From the NCBI RefSeq assembly GCF_003074055.1, contig NZ_CP029043.1, positions 4,332,501-4,396,500 of the forward strand: DNA of 64,000 bases. Reading direction: 5' to 3'. The translations under genes and the position numbers were made by a program. Below the pieces are notes generated by a model. That model was not told the DNA's origin. It was given only the letters and a program-made list of their open reading frames with translations, and ran no database searches. Positions 7,879 to 18,595 of this stretch are shown here, in pieces. Within the stretch, counting starts at the first letter, position 1. Each line of letters opens with the position of its first letter. This DNA comes from Streptomyces nigra (GTDB taxonomy: Bacteria > Actinomycetota > Actinomycetes > Streptomycetales > Streptomycetaceae).

Positions 7879-7884
7879 TAAGAT
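7879..7884 (+). promoter_or_regulatory. Candidate nuoA-N promoter -10 box
   Basis: TAAGAT fits TAnnnT. No good -35 is seen, consistent with an activated promoter. The start point would be near 7891, giving a leader of about 130 bases. Confidence 0.4.
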
Positions 7885-7899
7885 GCGAGGCAGTTGGGC

Positions 7900-7917
7900 T
7901 TGTGACCTGCTTCACAT
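7900..7917. promoter_or_regulatory. Rex-type redox operator upstream of nuoA
   Basis: TTGTGACCTGCTTCACAT is an imperfect inverted repeat that matches the Rex operator form TTGTGAA-N4-TTCACAA at 12 of 14 defined positions. Rex is an NADH/NAD+-sensing repressor; from memory, in S. coelicolor it controls cydABCD and nuoA-N. The site lies just after the predicted transcription start, where binding would block transcription. It also fits a Crp-like TGTGA-N6-TCACA, but position and target favour Rex. Confidence 0.75.
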
Positions 7918-8023
7918 GTTCTCGATCTTCGCCGGGGCGGGCGTGGTTCGTGAGGTTGGTGAGGCGAACGGGCCCGCTGCACAACCGCCAGCAGTCAGTG
8001 CCGACTGAGAGGAGCGAGGAGCG

Positions 8024-8383
8024 GTGAACGCGTATGCGCCCATCCTCGTACTGGGAGCCCTCGGGGCAGGCTTTGCGATCTTCTCCGTGGTCATGGCCAC
8101 GCTGATCGGTCCGAAGCGGTACAACCGGGCCAAGCTCGAGGCTTATGAGTGCGGGATCGAGCCGACCCCCACGCCGGCCGGCGGCGGGCGCTTCCCCATC
8201 AAGTACTACCTGACGGCGATGCTCTTCATCATCTTCGATATCGAGATCGTCTTCCTCTACCCCTGGGCCGTCACCTTCGACTCCCTGGGGATCTTCGGGC
8301 TCGTGGAGATGCTGCTCTTCGTGCTCACCGTCTTCGTCGCGTACGCGTACGTATGGCGGCGCGGCGGCCTGGAATGGGACTGA
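8024..8383 (+). CDS. nuoA: NADH-quinone oxidoreductase subunit A
   Basis: NuoA is a small membrane subunit next to the quinone channel of complex I. The 119-residue protein has three predicted membrane helices and the conserved loop YECGIEP at residues 41-47, followed by FPIKYYLTAMLFIIFDIEIVF, the family signature. The GTG start follows GAGGAGCGAGGAGC. It is the first gene of a 14-gene operon in the order A to N, with nuoB 13 bases downstream. Confidence 0.97.
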   Translation: MNAYAPILVLGALGAGFAIFSVVMATLIGPKRYNRAKLEAYECGIEPTPTPAGGGRFPIKYYLTAMLFIIFDIEIVFLYPWAVTFDSLGIFGLVEMLLFVLTVFVAYAYVWRRGGLEWD

Positions 8384-8396
8384 GGGGCCTTTAGAC

Positions 8397-8951
8397 ATGG
8401 GACTCGAAGAAAAGCTGCCGAGCGGATTCCTGCTGACCACCGTCGAACAGGCCGCGGGCTGGGTGCGCAAGGCGTCCGTCTTCCCGGCCACCTTCGGCCT
8501 CGCGTGCTGCGCCATCGAGATGATGACGACCGGCGCCGGCCGATACGACCTGGCGCGCTTCGGCATGGAGGTCTTCCGCGGATCGCCGCGCCAGGCCGAC
8601 CTGATGATCGTCGCCGGCCGGGTCAGCCAGAAGATGGCGCCGGTGCTCCGGCAGGTCTACGACCAGATGCCGAACCCCAAGTGGGTGATCTCCATGGGGG
8701 TCTGCGCCTCCTCGGGCGGCATGTTCAACAACTACGCGATCGTGCAGGGCGTCGACCACATCGTCCCGGTCGACATCTATCTGCCGGGCTGTCCGCCGCG
8801 GCCCGAGATGCTGATGGACGCCATCCTCAAGCTGCACCAGAAGATCCAGGGCTCCAAGCTCGGGGTCAACGCCGAGGAAGCGGCCCGTGAGGCGGAGGAA
8901 GCGGCGCTCAAGGCCCTGCCCACGATCGAGATGAAGGGGCTGCTGCGGTGA
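8397..8951 (+). CDS. nuoB: NADH-quinone oxidoreductase subunit B
   Basis: NuoB carries cluster N2, the last Fe-S centre before quinone. The 184-residue protein keeps all four ligands: the adjacent Cys37-Cys38 in ACCAIE, Cys103 in GVCASSGG and Cys132 in PGCPPRPE. A charged Ala/Glu tail of about 30 residues extends past the conserved core. The stop overlaps nuoC by 4 bases. Confidence 0.97.
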   Translation: MGLEEKLPSGFLLTTVEQAAGWVRKASVFPATFGLACCAIEMMTTGAGRYDLARFGMEVFRGSPRQADLMIVAGRVSQKMAPVLRQVYDQMPNPKWVISMGVCASSGGMFNNYAIVQGVDHIVPVDIYLPGCPPRPEMLMDAILKLHQKIQGSKLGVNAEEAAREAEEAALKALPTIEMKGLLR

Positions 8952-9705
8952 GCGACGCCAACGGCACCAACGGGGCGAACGGGTCGAACGGGGTGAACCC
9001 CGAGAAGGACCTGTCCGCCTCCAACCTCCCCGGCCAGCGGGGCCAGGGCGGCGAGGAGATCCGTGTCCAGCACGGCATGTTCGGCGCCGACAACGGCGGG
9101 GACACCTCCGGTTACGGCGGCCTGGTCCGCTCGGTCCGCCTCCCGGGACCGGCGAGCCGCCCCTACGGAGGCTGGTTCGACGAGGTCGCCGACGAACTCG
9201 AGGGCGCCCTGGAGGAACAGGGCCTGCTGCCCGACAACGCCATCGAGAAGACGGTCGTCGACCGCGACGAGATCACCTTCCACATCGAACGCGAGCACCT
9301 GGTCCGCGTCGCCCGCACCCTGCGCGACGACCCGGCTCTGCGGTTCGAGCTGTGCACCGGCGTCAGCGGCGTCCACTACCCGCACGACAAGGGCCGCGAG
9401 CTGCACGCCGTCTACCACCTGCGCTCGATCACCCACAACCGGCTGATCCGCCTGGAGGTCAGCGTCCCCGACAGCGACCCGCACATCCCGTCGCTCGTCC
9501 CCGTGTACCCGACGAACGACTGGCACGAGCGCGAGACGTACGACTTCTTCGGCATCGTCTTCGACGGTCACCCCGCCCTGACGCGGATCATGATGCCGGA
9601 CGACTGGCAGGGCCACCCGCAGCGCAAGGACTACCCCCTCGGCGGCATCGCCGTCGAGTACAAGGGCGCCCAGATCCCGGCTCCGGACCAGCGGAGGTCG
9701 TACTC

Positions 9706-9709
<4 letters not shown>
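8948..9709 (+). CDS. nuoC: NADH-quinone oxidoreductase subunit C
   Basis: NuoC is a hydrophilic connecting subunit that packs on NuoD and NuoI. The 253-residue protein has an Asn/Gly-rich N-terminal extension (NGTNGANGSNG) and the signature WHERETYDFFGIVFDGH, then GHPQRKDYPLGG. NuoC and NuoD are separate here, unlike the fused NuoCD of E. coli. It overlaps both neighbours by 4 bases. Confidence 0.96.
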
Positions 9710-11024
<1,315 letters not shown>

Positions 11025-11028
<4 letters not shown>

Positions 11029-11897
11029 CCACCTCATCTTCCGAGCGGGGCGTCAGCCTGGGCATGCCCCAACTGCCCGCCCCCGGCTACCCGGACGACG
11101 TGCGCGCCCGGCTGGAGGCCGACGCCCGCGAGGTCGTCGCCCGCTACCCGGACTCACGGTCCGCCCTGCTGCCGCTGCTGCACCTCGTGCAGGCGGAGGA
11201 GGGCCATGTCACCCGCACCGGGATGCAGTTCTGCGCGGACGTGCTCGGTCTGACCACCGCCGAGGTCACCGCGGTCGCGACCTTCTACACCATGTACCGC
11301 CGCAAGCCCTCCGGCGACTACCAGGTGGGCGTGTGCACCAACACGCTCTGCGCGGTCATGGGCGGCGACGCGATCTTCGAGGAGCTCCAGGAGCACCTGG
11401 GCGTCGGCAACGGCGAGACCACCGGCGACGGCAAGGTCACCCTGGAGCACATCGAGTGCAACGCGGCCTGCGACTACGCGCCGGTCGTGATGGTCAACTG
11501 GGAGTTCTTCGACAACCAGACCCCCGACAGCGCCAAGCGGCTCGTCGACGACCTGCGCGCCGGCCGTGACGTGGCGCCCACGCGCGGGGCCCGTCTGTGC
11601 ACCTTCAAGGAGACCGCGCGGATCCTGGCCGGCTTCCCCGACGAGCGTCCCGGGGCCGTCGAGGAGGGCGGCAGCGCCGGACCGGCGTCACTGGTGGGCC
11701 TGCGCCTGGCCAAGGGGGAGACCGCACCCGCGCGCGTGGTCCACCCACGCGACGGCGGACCGCACGACGAGCAGCAGGACAGGACCGCGCACCACCCGTC
11801 GCCGGCTGAACACCTCAGCTCGCACGACGCGCCGCAGGATTCGTCCGCGTCCGACCCGGCCCACCCGGCGGGGCCTGTCGCCGAGGAGGGGGAGTGA
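11025..11897 (+). CDS. nuoE: NADH-quinone oxidoreductase subunit E (24 kDa-type)
   Basis: NuoE holds the [2Fe-2S] cluster N1a in the NADH-oxidising arm. The ligands are Cys104 and Cys109 (GVCTNTLCAV) and Cys145 and Cys149 (ECNAACDYAP). At 290 residues it is much longer than the roughly 165 of E. coli. The conserved core ends around residue 200, and the last 90 residues are a hydrophilic His/Asp/Ser/Pro tail with no recognisable domain, a common feature of Streptomyces NuoE. The stop shares a base with the nuoF ATG. Confidence 0.96.
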
Positions 11898-13245
11898 TGA
11901 CATTGGCACCGGAGCTGAAGGAGAACAGTCCCGAGAAGCTGCTGGCACCCGTGCTGTCGGCCTTCTGGGACGAGGACCGGTCCTGGACGCTCGACGTCTA
12001 CCGCAGGCACGACGGGTACGAGGGGCTCCGCAAGGCGCTCGCCATGGCGCCGGACGACCTGATCGCGTACGTCAAGGAGTCCGGTCTGCGCGGGCGCGGC
12101 GGCGCGGGATTCCCCACCGGGATGAAGTGGCAGTTCATCCCGCAGGGAGACGGCAAGCCGCACTATCTCGTTGTCAACGCCGACGAGTCGGAGCCGGGGA
12201 CCTGCAAGGACATCCCGCTCCTCTTCGCGAACCCGCACAGCCTCATCGAGGGCATCGTGATCGCGTGCTACGCCATCCGGTCGTCGCACGCCTTCATCTA
12301 TCTCCGGGGTGAAGTCGTCCCCGTCCTGAGGCGGTTGCACGAGGCCGTGCGCGAGGCCTACGCCGCGGGCTACCTCGGCGAGAACATCATGGGCAGCGGA
12401 CTCGACCTCGAACTCACCGTGCACGCCGGGGCGGGGGCGTACATCTGCGGTGAGGAGACCGCGCTGCTCGACTCGCTCGAAGGCCGCCGTGGTCAACCGC
12501 GACTGCGTCCCCCTTCCCGGCCGTGGCAGGTCTCTACGCCTGCCCCACTGTGGTGAACAACGTCGAGTCGATCGCGTCGGTTCCCGCCATCCTGAACCGG
12601 GGCAAGGAGTGGTTCCGGTCGATGGGCAGCGAGAAGTCCCCCGGCTTCACGCTGTACTCGCTCAGCGGCCATGTCGCCAGCCCCGGCCAGTACGAGGCCC
12701 CGCTCGGCATCACCCTGCGCCAGTTGCTGGACATGAGCGGCGGCATGCGCCCCGGGCACCGGCTGAAGTTCTGGACGCCGGGCGGCTCGTCCACGCCGAT
12801 GTTCACCGACGAGCACCTCGACGTCCCCCTCGACTACGAGGGTGTCGGCGCCGCCGGCTCCATGCTCGGCACCAAGGCGCTCCAGTGCTTCGACGAGACG
12901 ACCTGCGTGGTCCGCGCCGTCACCCGCTGGACCGAGTTCTACGCCCACGAGTCCTGCGGCAAGTGCACGCCCTGCCGCGAAGGCACGTACTGGCTCGTGC
13001 AGTTGCTGCGCGACATCGAGGCCGGCAAGGGCGTGATGAGCGACCTCGACAAGCTGAACGACATCGCCGACAACATCAACGGCAAGTCCTTCTGCGCCCT
13101 CGGCGACGGCGCCGCCTCGCCGATCTTCTCCTCGCTGAAGTACTTCCGCGAGGAGTACGAGGAGCACATCACGGGCCGTGGCTGCCCCTTCGACCCGGCC
13201 AGGTCGACGGCCTGGGCCGACCACCGCACGGAGGTGAACGCATGA
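11897..13245 (+). CDS. nuoF: NADH-quinone oxidoreductase subunit F, interrupted by a one-base frameshift
   Basis: NuoF binds NADH and FMN and carries [4Fe-4S] cluster N3. Reading from ATG 11897, the first part has the FMN/NADH motif GRGGAGFPTGMKW and runs to GRRGQPRLRPP, then goes out of frame and stops at 12556. The second part, in the next forward frame, resumes with GLYACPTVVNNVESIASVP and contains the N3 ligands ESCGKCTPCREG and SFCALGDGA to the stop at 13245. Adding one C to the C5 run at 12509-12513 restores RPPFPAVAGLYACP and a normal protein of about 449 residues. All other nuo genes here except nuoC2 are intact, so a sequencing error is likely. If real, complex I would lack its NADH site. 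GTG at 11894 is an alternative start. Confidence 0.9.
12509..12513 (+). other. Frameshift site in nuoF (C5 run, six expected)
   Basis: Upstream codons read R-L-R-P-P in one frame and downstream codons read A-V-A-G-L-Y in the +1-shifted frame. The only homopolymer at the join is CCCCC, and one more C rejoins the two. Confidence 0.85.
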
Positions 13246-15746
13246 CTGTGACCACCAGCGCTCCCTCCGGAGGGGGAGAGGCGGCGGTCCCGCCGGAGGA
13301 CCTCGTGACGCTGACGATCGACGGCGCCGAGATCAGCGTGCCCAAGGGCACCCTGGTCATCCGGGCCGCCGAGCAGCTCGGCATCGAGATCCCGCGCTTC
13401 TGCGACCACCCGCTCCTCGACCCGGCCGGCGCCTGCCGCCAGTGCATCGTCGAGGTCGAGGGCCAGCGCAAGCCGATGGCGTCCTGCACGATCACGTGCA
13501 CCGACGGCATGGTCGTCAAGACGCACCTCACCTCGCCGGTCGCGGAGAAGGCGCAGAAGGGTGTGATGGAGCTCCTGCTCATCAACCACCCGCTGGACTG
13601 CCCGGTCTGCGACAAGGGCGGCGAGTGCCCGCTGCAGAACCAGGCCATGTCGCACGGCGCCGCCGAGTCCCGCTTCGAGGGCCGCAAGCGCACGTACGAG
13701 AAGCCCGTCCCGATCTCCACACAGGTGCTGCTCGACCGTGAGCGGTGCGTGCTGTGCGCCCGCTGCACCCGGTTCTCCAACCAGGTCGCGGGTGACCCGA
13801 TGATCGAGCTGGTCGAGCGCGGCGCCCTGCAGCAGGTCGGCACCGGCGAGGGCGACCCGTTCGAGTCGTACTTCTCCGGCAACACCATCCAGATCTGCCC
13901 GGTCGGCGCGCTCACCTCGGCGGCGTACCGGTTCCGCTCCCGGCCGTTCGACCTGATCTCCTCGCCGTCGGTGTGCGAGCACTGCTCGGGCGGCTGCGCC
14001 ACCCGCACCGACCACCGGCGCGGCAAGGTCATGCGGCGTCTCGCGGCGAACGACCCCGAGGTCAACGAGGAGTGGATCTGCGACAAGGGGCGCTTCGGCT
14101 TCCGCTACGCCCAGCAGCGCGACCGGCTGGACACCCCGCTGGTCCGCAACGCCGAGGGCGACCTGGAACCGGCGTCCTGGCCGGAGGCGCTCCAGATCGC
14201 CGCGCAGGGCCTGCTCGCCTCGCGCGGCCGGACCGGCGTGCTGACCGGCGGCCGGCTCACCGTCGAGGACGCCTACGCGTACAGCAAGTTCGCGCGCGTC
14301 GCCCTCGACACCAACGACATCGACTTCCGCGCGCGCGTGCACAGCGGCGAGGAGGCCGACTTCCTGGCCGCGCAGATCGCCGGCCACGGCCGTGACCTCG
14401 ACGGCAGCGGCGTCACCTACACCTCGCTGGAGCAGGCGCCCGCCGTCCTGCTGGCCGGGTTCGAGGCCGAGGAGGAGGCGCCCGGCGTCTTCCTCCGGCT
14501 GCGCAAGGCGTGGCGCAAGCACGGCCAGAAGGTCTTCTCGCTGGCCACGCACGCGACCCGGGGCCTGGAGAAGGCGGGCGGCACTCTGCTGCCGGCCGCT
14601 CCCGGCACCGAGACGAAGTGGCTGGACGCGCTGGCCGCCGGCACGGGCCTGGAGGGCGCCGGCGCCGAGGCCGCAGGGGCGCTGCGCACCGAGGGCGCCG
14701 TGATCGTCGTCGGCGAGCGGCTCGCCGCCGTCGAGGGCGGGCTCACGGCCGCCGTACGGGCCGCGACCGCGACCGGCGCCGCGCTGGTGTGGATCCCGCG
14801 CCGGGCCGGCGAGCGGGCCGCCGTCGAGGTGGGAGCGCTGCCGTCGCTGCTGCCCGGCGGACGTCCCGCCACGGACCCGCGCGCGCGGGAGGAGGTCGCC
14901 GCCCTGTGGGGCGTGGCCGAACTCCCCTCCCGCTACGGCCGCGACACCGGCCAGATCGTGGAGGCCGCCGCCCGCGGCGAACTCCAGGCCCTGCTCGTCG
15001 CGGGCGTCGAGGTCGCCGACCTGCCCGACCCGGCACGCGCGCGCGAGGCGCTCGCCGAGGCCGGTTTCGTGGTGTCGCTGGAGCTGCGGCCCAGCGAGGT
15101 GACCGCGCTCGCCGACGTGGTGCTCCCGGTGGCCGCCGTCGCCGAGAAGGCCGGCACCTTCCTCAACTGGGAGGGCAGGGTGCGCTTCTTCGAGGCCGCG
15201 CTGAAGCCCGACCAGATGACCCGCCGCATCGCCCCGACCGACGGACGCGTCCTGCAGATGCTGGCCGACGCCATGGACGTGCACCTGGGGCTGCCCGATC
15301 TGCGCACCACGCGCGCGGAGATCGACCGGCTCGGCGCCTGGGACGGCCCGCGGGCCACCCAGCCGCTGGAGATCGCCGCCCAGCTGCCGCGCCCGGCCGC
15401 CGGCGAGGCCGTCCTCGCCGGGCACCGGCTGCTGCTCGACCAGGGCCTGCTCCAGCAGGGCGACGAGGCGCTCGCCGGCACCCGGCACGCCGCCCACGCG
15501 CGCGTGTCGGCCGCCACGGCCGCCGAGGCCGGCGTGAAGGACGGCGACGTCCTCGCCGTCACCGGCCCCGCCGGAGTCGTCGAACTGCCGCTGCAGATCA
15601 CGGCGATGCCCGACCGGGTGGTGTGGCTGCCGCTGAACTCCGTGGGCGCGGGCGTCGCCTCCGACACCGGGGCGCTGCCCGGCTCACTCGTCCGCATCGG
15701 CCCGGCGACCCTCGCGTCCGAGACCCCCGAGGAGGTGGAGGCATGA
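13242..15746 (+). CDS. nuoG: NADH-quinone oxidoreductase subunit G (75 kDa-type)
   Basis: NuoG is the large Fe-S subunit of the peripheral arm. The 834-residue protein has an N-terminal 2Fe-2S ferredoxin domain (Cys54, Cys65, Cys68, Cys82), then CPVCDKGGECPLQ and CVLCARCTRFSNQV for the [4Fe-4S] clusters N4/N5 region, then CEHCSGGCATRTDHRRGKVMR, the molybdopterin-type domain with its extra cluster site, and a long Ala-rich C-terminal domain. It overlaps nuoF and nuoH by 4 bases each. Confidence 0.97.
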   Translation: MTVTTSAPSGGGEAAVPPEDLVTLTIDGAEISVPKGTLVIRAAEQLGIEIPRFCDHPLLDPAGACRQCIVEVEGQRKPMASCTITCTDGMVVKTHLTSPVAEKAQKGVMELLLINHPLDCPVCDKGGECPLQNQAMSHGAAESRFEGRKRTYEKPVPISTQVLLDRERCVLCARCTRFSNQVAGDPMIELVERGALQQVGTGEGDPFESYFSGNTIQICPVGALTSAAYRFRSRPFDLISSPSVCEHCSGGCATRTDHRRGKVMRRLAANDPEVNEEWICDKGRFGFRYAQQRDRLDTPLVRNAEGDLEPASWPEALQIAAQGLLASRGRTGVLTGGRLTVEDAYAYSKFARVALDTNDIDFRARVHSGEEADFLAAQIAGHGRDLDGSGVTYTSLEQAPAVLLAGFEAEEEAPGVFLRLRKAWRKHGQKVFSLATHATRGLEKAGGTLLPAAPGTETKWLDALAAGTGLEGAGAEAAGALRTEGAVIVVGERLAAVEGGLTAAVRAATATGAALVWIPRRAGERAAVEVGALPSLLPGGRPATDPRAREEVAALWGVAELPSRYGRDTGQIVEAAARGELQALLVAGVEVADLPDPARAREALAEAGFVVSLELRPSEVTALADVVLPVAAVAEKAGTFLNWEGRVRFFEAALKPDQMTRRIAPTDGRVLQMLADAMDVHLGLPDLRTTRAEIDRLGAWDGPRATQPLEIAAQLPRPAAGEAVLAGHRLLLDQGLLQQGDEALAGTRHAAHARVSAATAAEAGVKDGDVLAVTGPAGVVELPLQITAMPDRVVWLPLNSVGAGVASDTGALPGSLVRIGPATLASETPEEVEA

Positions 15747-17110
15747 GCGGGTACTACCTCGCCGCTGAGGACCTCTCGATGTTCGGCCGCGACCCCTGGT
15801 GGCTGGTCGCCGTCAAGGCGGTGTTCTGCTTCGCCTTCCTGATGGTGACCGTGCTCTTCTCGATCGTCTGGGAGCGCAAGGTCGTCGCGTGGATGCAGCT
15901 GCGCATCGGCCCCAACCGGCACGGCCCCTGGGGCATGCTCCAGTCGCTCGCCGACGGCATCAAGCTGATGCTGAAGGAAGACGTCATCGTCAAGCGCGCC
16001 GACAAGGTGGTGTACGTCCTCGCGCCGATCGTCGCGGCCATCCCCGCCTTCATGGCGATCGCGGTGATCCCCTTCGGCCCGGCCGGCAACGAGATCTCGA
16101 TCTTCGGCCAGCGCACCACGATGCAGCTCACCGACCTGCCGATCGCGATGCTCTACATCCTCGCGGTCGCCTCGGTCGGCATCTACGGCATCGTGCTCGC
16201 GGGCTGGAGCTCGGGATCGACGTACCCGCTGCTCGGCGGTCTGCGCTCGTGCGCCCAGATGATCTCCTACGAGATCGCGATGGGCGCCGCGTTCGCCTCG
16301 GTGTTCCTCTACTCCGGGTCGATGTCCACCTCGGCGATCGTCGAGGCGCAGCAGGACCGCTGGTACATCGTGCTGCTGCCGGTGTCCTTCCTGATCTACA
16401 TCGTGACGATGGTCGGCGAGACCAACCGCGCCCCCTTCGACATGCCGGAGTCCGAGGGCGACCTGGTCGGCGGCTTCAACACCGAGTACTCGTCGATCAA
16501 GTTCGCGATGTTCATGCTCGCCGAGTACGTGAACATGGTGACGGTCTCCGCGGTGTCCGTGACGCTCTTCCTGGGCGGCTGGCGCGCGCCGTACCCGATC
16601 AGCTCCTTCTGGGAGGGCGCGAACCACGGCTGGTGGCCGATGCTCTGGTTCGTCGTCAAGGTGCAGCTGCTGCTGTTCTTCTTCATCTGGCTGCGCGGCA
16701 CGCTTCCGCGGGTGCGCTACGACCAGTTGATGAAGCTCGGCTGGAAGGTCCTCATCCCGGTCTCCGTCGTCTGGCTGATGCTGGTCGCGACCGTGCGGAC
16801 GCTGCGCAACGAGAACTACGACTTCGCCGACATCGCCCTGTACGTCGGCGGCGGCGTCATCGCGCTGCTGCTGCTCTCCTTCGTCGCGGACCTGTTCCGC
16901 GAACGCGCGAAGGGCGGCGAGCGGCCTGCCGAGGAACCCGCCGCGTTCGACCCGATGGCCGGCGGATTCCCCGTGCCGCCGCTGCCCGGACAGGAGTTGC
17001 CGCCGGTCCCGCGGCGCGCTCCGCGCCGGGAGCGGGAGCTGATTGTCAGTGGCGGGTCCGATACTCACAGTGACGGATCTCTGGATGGAAAGGAGGCGTC
17101 CGATGGCTGA
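15743..17110 (+). CDS. nuoH: NADH-quinone oxidoreductase subunit H
   Basis: NuoH is the membrane subunit that links the quinone site to proton pumping. The 455-residue protein has eight or so membrane helices, the signature WERKVVAWMQLRIGPNRHG near the start, and the quinone-loop motif ETNRAPFDMPESEGDLVGG. Past the last helix lies a Pro/Arg/Ser-rich cytoplasmic tail of about 60 residues. The last 8 bases overlap nuoI. The tail-coding DNA contains a promoter-like TTGTCAGTG element, listed separately. Confidence 0.97.
   Translation: MSGYYLAAEDLSMFGRDPWWLVAVKAVFCFAFLMVTVLFSIVWERKVVAWMQLRIGPNRHGPWGMLQSLADGIKLMLKEDVIVKRADKVVYVLAPIVAAIPAFMAIAVIPFGPAGNEISIFGQRTTMQLTDLPIAMLYILAVASVGIYGIVLAGWSSGSTYPLLGGLRSCAQMISYEIAMGAAFASVFLYSGSMSTSAIVEAQQDRWYIVLLPVSFLIYIVTMVGETNRAPFDMPESEGDLVGGFNTEYSSIKFAMFMLAEYVNMVTVSAVSVTLFLGGWRAPYPISSFWEGANHGWWPMLWFVVKVQLLLFFFIWLRGTLPRVRYDQLMKLGWKVLIPVSVVWLMLVATVRTLRNENYDFADIALYVGGGVIALLLLSFVADLFRERAKGGERPAEEPAAFDPMAGGFPVPPLPGQELPPVPRRAPRRERELIVSGGSDTHSDGSLDGKEASDG
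17043..17065 (+). promoter_or_regulatory. RecA-NDp-like element inside the 3' end of nuoH
   Basis: TTGTCAGTG (17043-17051), 8 bases, then GATACT (17060-17065). It shares the 13-mer TTGTCAGTGGCGG with the element upstream of the SMI1/KNR4 gene at 61985. It could be an internal promoter for nuoI-N or a chance match in coding sequence. Confidence 0.3.
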
Positions 17111-17753
17111 GGAGCCCAAGGAGGCCGGGCAGACGAAGCCTGGCTTCCAGAACCCGGTAGCCGGCTTCGGCGTGACCTTCAAGGCCATGTTCAAGAAGCG
17201 GCTGACCGAGCAGTACCCGGAGCAGCAGAAGACCACCGCTCCGCGTTTCCACGGACGGCACCAGCTCAACCGCCATCCGGACGGCCTGGAGAAGTGCGTC
17301 GGCTGCGAGCTGTGCGCCTGGGCCTGCCCCGCCGACGCCATCTACGTGGAGGGCGCCGACAACACCGACGAGGAGCGCTACTCGCCGGGCGAGCGGTACG
17401 GCCGCGTCTACCAGATCAACTACGCCCGCTGCATCCTGTGCGGCCTGTGCATCGAGGCGTGCCCCACGCGCGCGCTCACGATGACCAACGAGTTCGAGCT
17501 GGCCGACTCCAGCCGCGCCAACCTCATCTACACCAAGGAGCAGCTGCTCGCCGGTCTGGAGGAGGGCATGGTCGACACACCCCACGCCATCTACCCCGGG
17601 ACCGACGAGCAGGACTACTACCGGGGGCTGGTGACGGAGGCCGCGCCGGGCACGACCCAGCAGGTCGCGGTCTCCAAGGGCGAGGTGCCGCAGGAGGCCG
17701 CGTCGACCTTCGGCGAGGACGAGCCGGCGTCGGGGAAGGTGGTCGGCCGATGA
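17103..17753 (+). CDS. nuoI: NADH-quinone oxidoreductase subunit I
   Basis: NuoI is a ferredoxin-like subunit with clusters N6a and N6b that pass electrons to NuoB. Both CxxCxxCxxxCP motifs are intact: Cys65, 68, 71, 75 and Cys110, 113, 116, 120. At 216 residues it has a longer hydrophilic tail than the E. coli protein (180). A strong ribosome site, GGAAAGGAGG, precedes the ATG inside the nuoH tail. Confidence 0.97.
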   Translation: MAEEPKEAGQTKPGFQNPVAGFGVTFKAMFKKRLTEQYPEQQKTTAPRFHGRHQLNRHPDGLEKCVGCELCAWACPADAIYVEGADNTDEERYSPGERYGRVYQINYARCILCGLCIEACPTRALTMTNEFELADSSRANLIYTKEQLLAGLEEGMVDTPHAIYPGTDEQDYYRGLVTEAAPGTTQQVAVSKGEVPQEAASTFGEDEPASGKVVGR

Positions 17754-18595
17754 GCGCGCAGATCGCCGCCGCCTACTCCACCTCCACCGGCGAGGCCGTG
17801 CAGTTCTGGATCCTCGGCACCGTCGCCGTGCTCGGCGCCCTGTGCACCGTCTTCCTCAAGAGGGCCGTGCACAGCGCGCTCTGCCTCGCCGGCACCATGA
17901 TCGTCCTCGCGGTCTTCTACCTGGCCAACGGCGCCTACTTCCTGGGCGTCGTGCAGATCGTCGTCTACACCGGCGCGATCATGATGCTGTTCCTCTTCGT
18001 GGTGATGCTGGTCGGCGTGACGGCCGCGGACTCCCTGAAGGAGACCATCAAGGGCCAGCGCTGGCTGGCCCTTCTGTGTGGCCTCGGCTTCGGCATCCTG
18101 CTGTTCGCCGGCATCGGGAACGCCTCGCTGCAGCAGTTCGCCGGCCTCGGGCAGGCCAACGCGAACGGCAACGTGGAGGGCCTGGCCGCCCTCATCTTCA
18201 CCAAGTACGTCTTCGCGTTCGAGATCACCGGCGCCCTGCTGATCACGGCCGCGGTCGGCGCCATGGTGCTGACGCACCGCGAGCGCACCGAACGCGCCAA
18301 GACCCAGCGGGAAATGGCCGAGGAGCGCGTGCGCGCCGGCCGGCACGTCCCGCCGCTCCCGGCCCCCGGCGTCTACGCCCGGCACAACGCCGTGGACATC
18401 GCCGGTCTGCTGCCCGACGGGACCCCGTCCGACCTCACCGTCAGCAAGACGCTGCGCGAGCGCGGACAGATCCGTGACGTGTCCACCGAGGCGCTCAACG
18501 ACCTGCGGGCGCTGGAGCAGCGCGCGGAGGAGCGCCTGGAGCGGACCGCGATCGAGCCGGCCACCTTCAAGCGGCCGGAGGAGGCGTCCAAGTGA
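17750..18595 (+). CDS. nuoJ: NADH-quinone oxidoreductase subunit J
   Basis: NuoJ is a membrane subunit with a mobile helix that couples quinone chemistry to the pumps. The 281-residue protein has five predicted helices; the third carries the VQIVVYTGAIMMLFLFVVML signature. The C-terminal 100 residues are charged and cytoplasmic (ERTERAKTQREMAEERV...), longer than in E. coli. It overlaps nuoI and nuoK by 4 bases. Confidence 0.96.
   Translation: MSAQIAAAYSTSTGEAVQFWILGTVAVLGALCTVFLKRAVHSALCLAGTMIVLAVFYLANGAYFLGVVQIVVYTGAIMMLFLFVVMLVGVTAADSLKETIKGQRWLALLCGLGFGILLFAGIGNASLQQFAGLGQANANGNVEGLAALIFTKYVFAFEITGALLITAAVGAMVLTHRERTERAKTQREMAEERVRAGRHVPPLPAPGVYARHNAVDIAGLLPDGTPSDLTVSKTLRERGQIRDVSTEALNDLRALEQRAEERLERTAIEPATFKRPEEASK

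Noticed and set aside
7901..7916. Crp (cAMP receptor) site upstream of nuoA
   Set aside because: TGTGA-N6-TCACA fits formally, but the inner bases and position just past the -10 fit the Rex operator better, and nuo is a known type of Rex target.
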